Below are positions 8,462-10,316 of a DNA stretch of 10,316 nt, in pieces. Under the pieces are notes generated by a model, which saw only the letters and a program-made list of their open reading frames with translations, did no database searches and was not told the origin of the DNA. Within the stretch, counting starts at the first letter, position 1. Every line of letters starts with the position of its first letter. This DNA comes from an uncultured Eubacteriales bacterium (GTDB taxonomy: Bacteria; Bacillota; Clostridia; Christensenellales; Aristaeellaceae), in assembly GCA_900553905.1 (NCBI GenBank), contig USFL01000032.1, positions 1 through 10,316 of the forward strand, given 5' to 3'. Made by a program: the position numbers and the translations under genes.

Positions 8462-10316
8462 TCAATAGTAAGCCGGCCGGCAGAATCCGTAAACATTTGA
8501 CGAACCATTTCTCCAGGAAACGGTTCTCTGGTCGATCTTGCTTATTCTGTTGCTTCCGGACCCCCGGACCGTCGCGTTGCCCTCCACGAAGGTCACTTCG
8601 TTGTCGTTGGGCACTTCCACGACAATGCCGATGTGATCCGGCCCATTGTTCCAGTCGCCGGTTTCAAACAGGATGAGATCGCCAACCTGCGGCATGAAAT
8701 CGGGCGCATGGCCCAATTCGTAGCTTTCCGTGCTGGTGAGCTGGACACGGCTGGAATTGTTCCAGGTCGCCTGATTGCTGGTATTATAGAAACGGTGATT
8801 TTTGGCATAGTCTACTGCCAGAACTGTGCAGTGTGCCGACGAACTGTACATGCAGTCGTTGACTCCCGCGATGCGGGAGCATTCCTGAACAAACGCAGCG
8901 CACCATGGTTCTCCTGGCAAATAGGGATTGTTATATTCGAACCAGGTTTGTCCCTTGTGGGTCCTGTACTGGTCCATGGCGGTGTCTGCCATGGACTGCT
9001 GCCTGGCTTTGATCTCCGTGGGCTTTTGGGGAACGGAGATGCTGAGCCACGGCGAGTAGAGCGAGCTCTGTTCGCCGGACGCATCCGTAACGACCGCGTA
9101 CACCATATACGTTCCGTCCTGAAAAAACGTCTTTATCCAGCCAAAGCCCATCGAGCTTGTGGGACCGATATGGGCGAAATCAACCGGAACGCCATTTGAG
9201 TCGATGAGCTGCATGTCGCATACATACGGAGGCGTGCCGCCCGTCAGCTTTGCTTCAAACTTGACGTCTTTTCCGCTCCCGGTCTCTTCCTCTTTTTCAA
9301 TATGAACGCTGGTCACGGAAAGCGGCTGCGGCACAACCGTAATATCCAGATAGTTCTCATAATCCTCCGTATTCGCCTGCGGGGTGGCCGTCGCCTGCGG
9401 CTGCGTGATGTCCAGAACGGTGCCGGCATGAATATGGAACCAATCGGAGGTGTCAAAGCACATCCCGCCGTTGATGTCCGTGACGGTTGCCTCGATGCGG
9501 TAATCGCCGCTTTGCGTGACGGTTTTGTCCCAGTGGAAGGAATCGGTGTGGCCCGGGATCAGAAATTCGCCGTCCACATACCCTGAATCAGCGCTGTACA
9601 TGCCCACGATGCAGGCATACGGGCCAACGCCGCCGGCAATATTGATTTCAAAGCTGACGGTGTTTCCGTCAGGCGTCGTGTCCTCGGATGCAATTTGGAT
9701 TGAGGTGATTTCCAGCGGGGCAGGCACGCTGTCCGGCTGGTCATCGGGTTGCGTGATGTCCAGGGCCGGCTGATCCTCGGCGGCGGGCACGTCCGCGGCG
9801 CCTGCATCCGGGGCGGGTTCCGTAATGTCCACGATGTTTTCCGTCACGTCAATCCACACCCAGTCCGATGTGCAGCGATACATTTCCTCGCCCGAATCGG
9901 ACACGGTGGCCTCGACCAGATATTTGCCGCTCTCGGTGATGGCGGCGGACCATTCGAAGCTGTCCGCCTGCACCGGGCCGATATCCGTGCTGCCTACGGG
10001 AAACAGCATGTTGTCATAGAGCGTCATGGTGCAGCGATAGGGCCCCGCCCCGCCGGTAAAGCTGGTTTCAACCCTGACCTCCGTACTGCCGGGCAGCATG
10101 TTGCCCGAAGCGATGCGAACCTGCGTGATTCTCAGCGGGTCAGGCACGCTGGCCGGCTGGTCATTGGGTTGCGTGATGTCCAGGGCCGGCTGGTCCTCGA
10201 CTGCGGGCACGTCCGCGGCACCTGCATCCGGGGCGGGTTCCGTGATGTCCACGATGTTTTCCGTCACGTCAATCCACACCCAGTCCGATGTGCAGCGATA
10301 CATTTCCTCGCCCGAA
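8462..10316 (-). CDS. Modular secreted CHAP-domain cell-wall hydrolase with Ig-like repeats, 5'-truncated
   Basis: The frame stays open to the right edge (SGEE precedes the first Met, as in the internal repeat), so the N-terminus and any signal peptide lie outside the window. Numbering from the Met at 10303, three Ig/PKD-like beta modules occupy about 57-155, 197-295 and 327-425. Each shows GGxxPYxC near its middle, xGxYxVxAxVxD and then a W-x-x-I strand. Linkers rich in Pro, Asp and Ala carry repeated DIT motifs. Residues about 435-613 are a CHAP domain: catalytic Cys C468 (EPWCAAFV), a VGDLILF strand at 540-546, His H557 (DHIGIV) and a likely third residue in VEGN (573-576). CHAP enzymes cut peptidoglycan as amidases or endopeptidases. 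The Ig-like modules probably space the enzyme away from, or bind it to, the cell surface. The CHAP call is firm; substrate and bond are unknown. Confidence 0.88.
   Translation of the reverse strand, partial: SGEEMYRCTSDWVWIDVTENIVDITEPAPDAGAADVPAVEDQPALDITQPNDQPASVPDPLRITQVRIASGNMLPGSTEVRVETSFTGGAGPYRCTMTLYDNMLFPVGSTDIGPVQADSFEWSAAITESGKYLVEATVSDSGEEMYRCTSDWVWIDVTENIVDITEPAPDAGAADVPAAEDQPALDITQPDDQPDSVPAPLEITSIQIASEDTTPDGNTVSFEINIAGGVGPYACIVGMYSADSGYVDGEFLIPGHTDSFHWDKTVTQSGDYRIEATVTDINGGMCFDTSDWFHIHAGTVLDITQPQATATPQANTEDYENYLDITVVPQPLSVTSVHIEKEEETGSGKDVKFEAKLTGGTPPYVCDMQLIDSNGVPVDFAHIGPTSSMGFGWIKTFFQDGTYMVYAVVTDASGEQSSLYSPWLSISVPQKPTEIKARQQSMADTAMDQYRTHKGQTWFEYNNPYLPGEPWCAAFVQECSRIAGVNDCMYSSSAHCTVLAVDYAKNHRFYNTSNQATWNNSSRVQLTSTESYELGHAPDFMPQVGDLILFETGDWNNGPDHIGIVVEVPNDNEVTFVEGNATVRGSGSNRISKIDQRTVSWRNGSSNVYGFCRPAYY
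9721..9896 (-). repeat. Linker repeat copy 2 in the CHAP gene
   Basis: A 176-base block matches the block at 10141-10316 with 7 differences by direct base-by-base comparison (about 96% identical). The offset is exactly 420 bases, or 140 codons. It encodes the last strand of an Ig-like module (YRCTSDWVWIDV) and the whole DIT-containing linker. Confidence 0.95.
10141..10316 (-). repeat. Linker repeat copy 1 in the CHAP gene, reaching the window edge
   Basis: Partner of the block at 9721-9896. The final 56 bases before the edge are identical in both copies, so the match continues outside the window and more copies may exist upstream in the gene. Confidence 0.93.

Noticed and set aside
8415..8465. 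TTG start at 8465 adding 17 residues to the DUF6273 protein
   Set aside because: It would bury the signal peptide behind charged residues. The ATG at 8414 has a purine-rich ribosome site and places the signal peptide at the N-terminus.
9721..10316. CRISPR array or mobile-element ends as the source of the repeats
   Set aside because: The repeats are in-frame coding sequence with a 420-base period that is a multiple of three, and they encode protein modules.

Overview
The window looks like chromosomal DNA of a GC-rich anaerobic Gram-positive bacterium of the Clostridia type. The support is a multimeric [FeFe]-hydrogenase operon, strong AGGAGG-type ribosome sites, an XRE-AbrB regulator beside a small ABC-2 exporter, and a secreted protein ending in a DUF6273-type domain, a family common in gut Firmicutes. 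The sequence does not fix the genus. No RNA genes, CRISPR arrays or insertion sequences were seen, and no gap between genes exceeds about 155 bases.

Region 1 (1-4252, plus strand) is hydrogen metabolism. A gene cut by the left edge encodes a NuoF/HydB-like flavin and iron-sulfur subunit fused to a GltD-like flavoprotein. It is followed at once by a five-cluster [FeFe]-hydrogenase large subunit. Together they probably pass electrons between NAD(P)H, perhaps ferredoxin, and H2. This matches the arrangement called glutamate-synthase-linked (group A2) in hydrogenase classifications. Two GC-rich hairpins follow.

Region 2 (4340-4894) is one gene for a small protein with two Myb/SANT-like helix-turn-helix repeats. 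A strong 15-bp hairpin follows it.

Region 3 (5021-6906) is a compact operon with its own TATAAT promoter. It encodes an XRE-AbrB two-domain regulator, an ABC ATPase and a six-helix ABC-2 permease. The reading frames overlap, so they are probably translationally coupled.

Region 4 (6936-10316, minus strand, convergent) holds two exported proteins in tandem. The upstream one, cut by the right edge, carries Ig-like modules and ends in a CHAP cell-wall hydrolase domain. The downstream one has a signal peptide, an unrecognised N-terminal region, a Pro/Ala linker and a C-terminal DUF6273-type domain. The Ig-like modules repeat with an exact 420-base period, in which linker DNA is nearly identical while the module cores have diverged.

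The points most worth following up are the HydB-GltD fusion, the TSCSP (not TSCCP) H-cluster motif in the hydrogenase, and the mosaic repeat structure of the CHAP protein.
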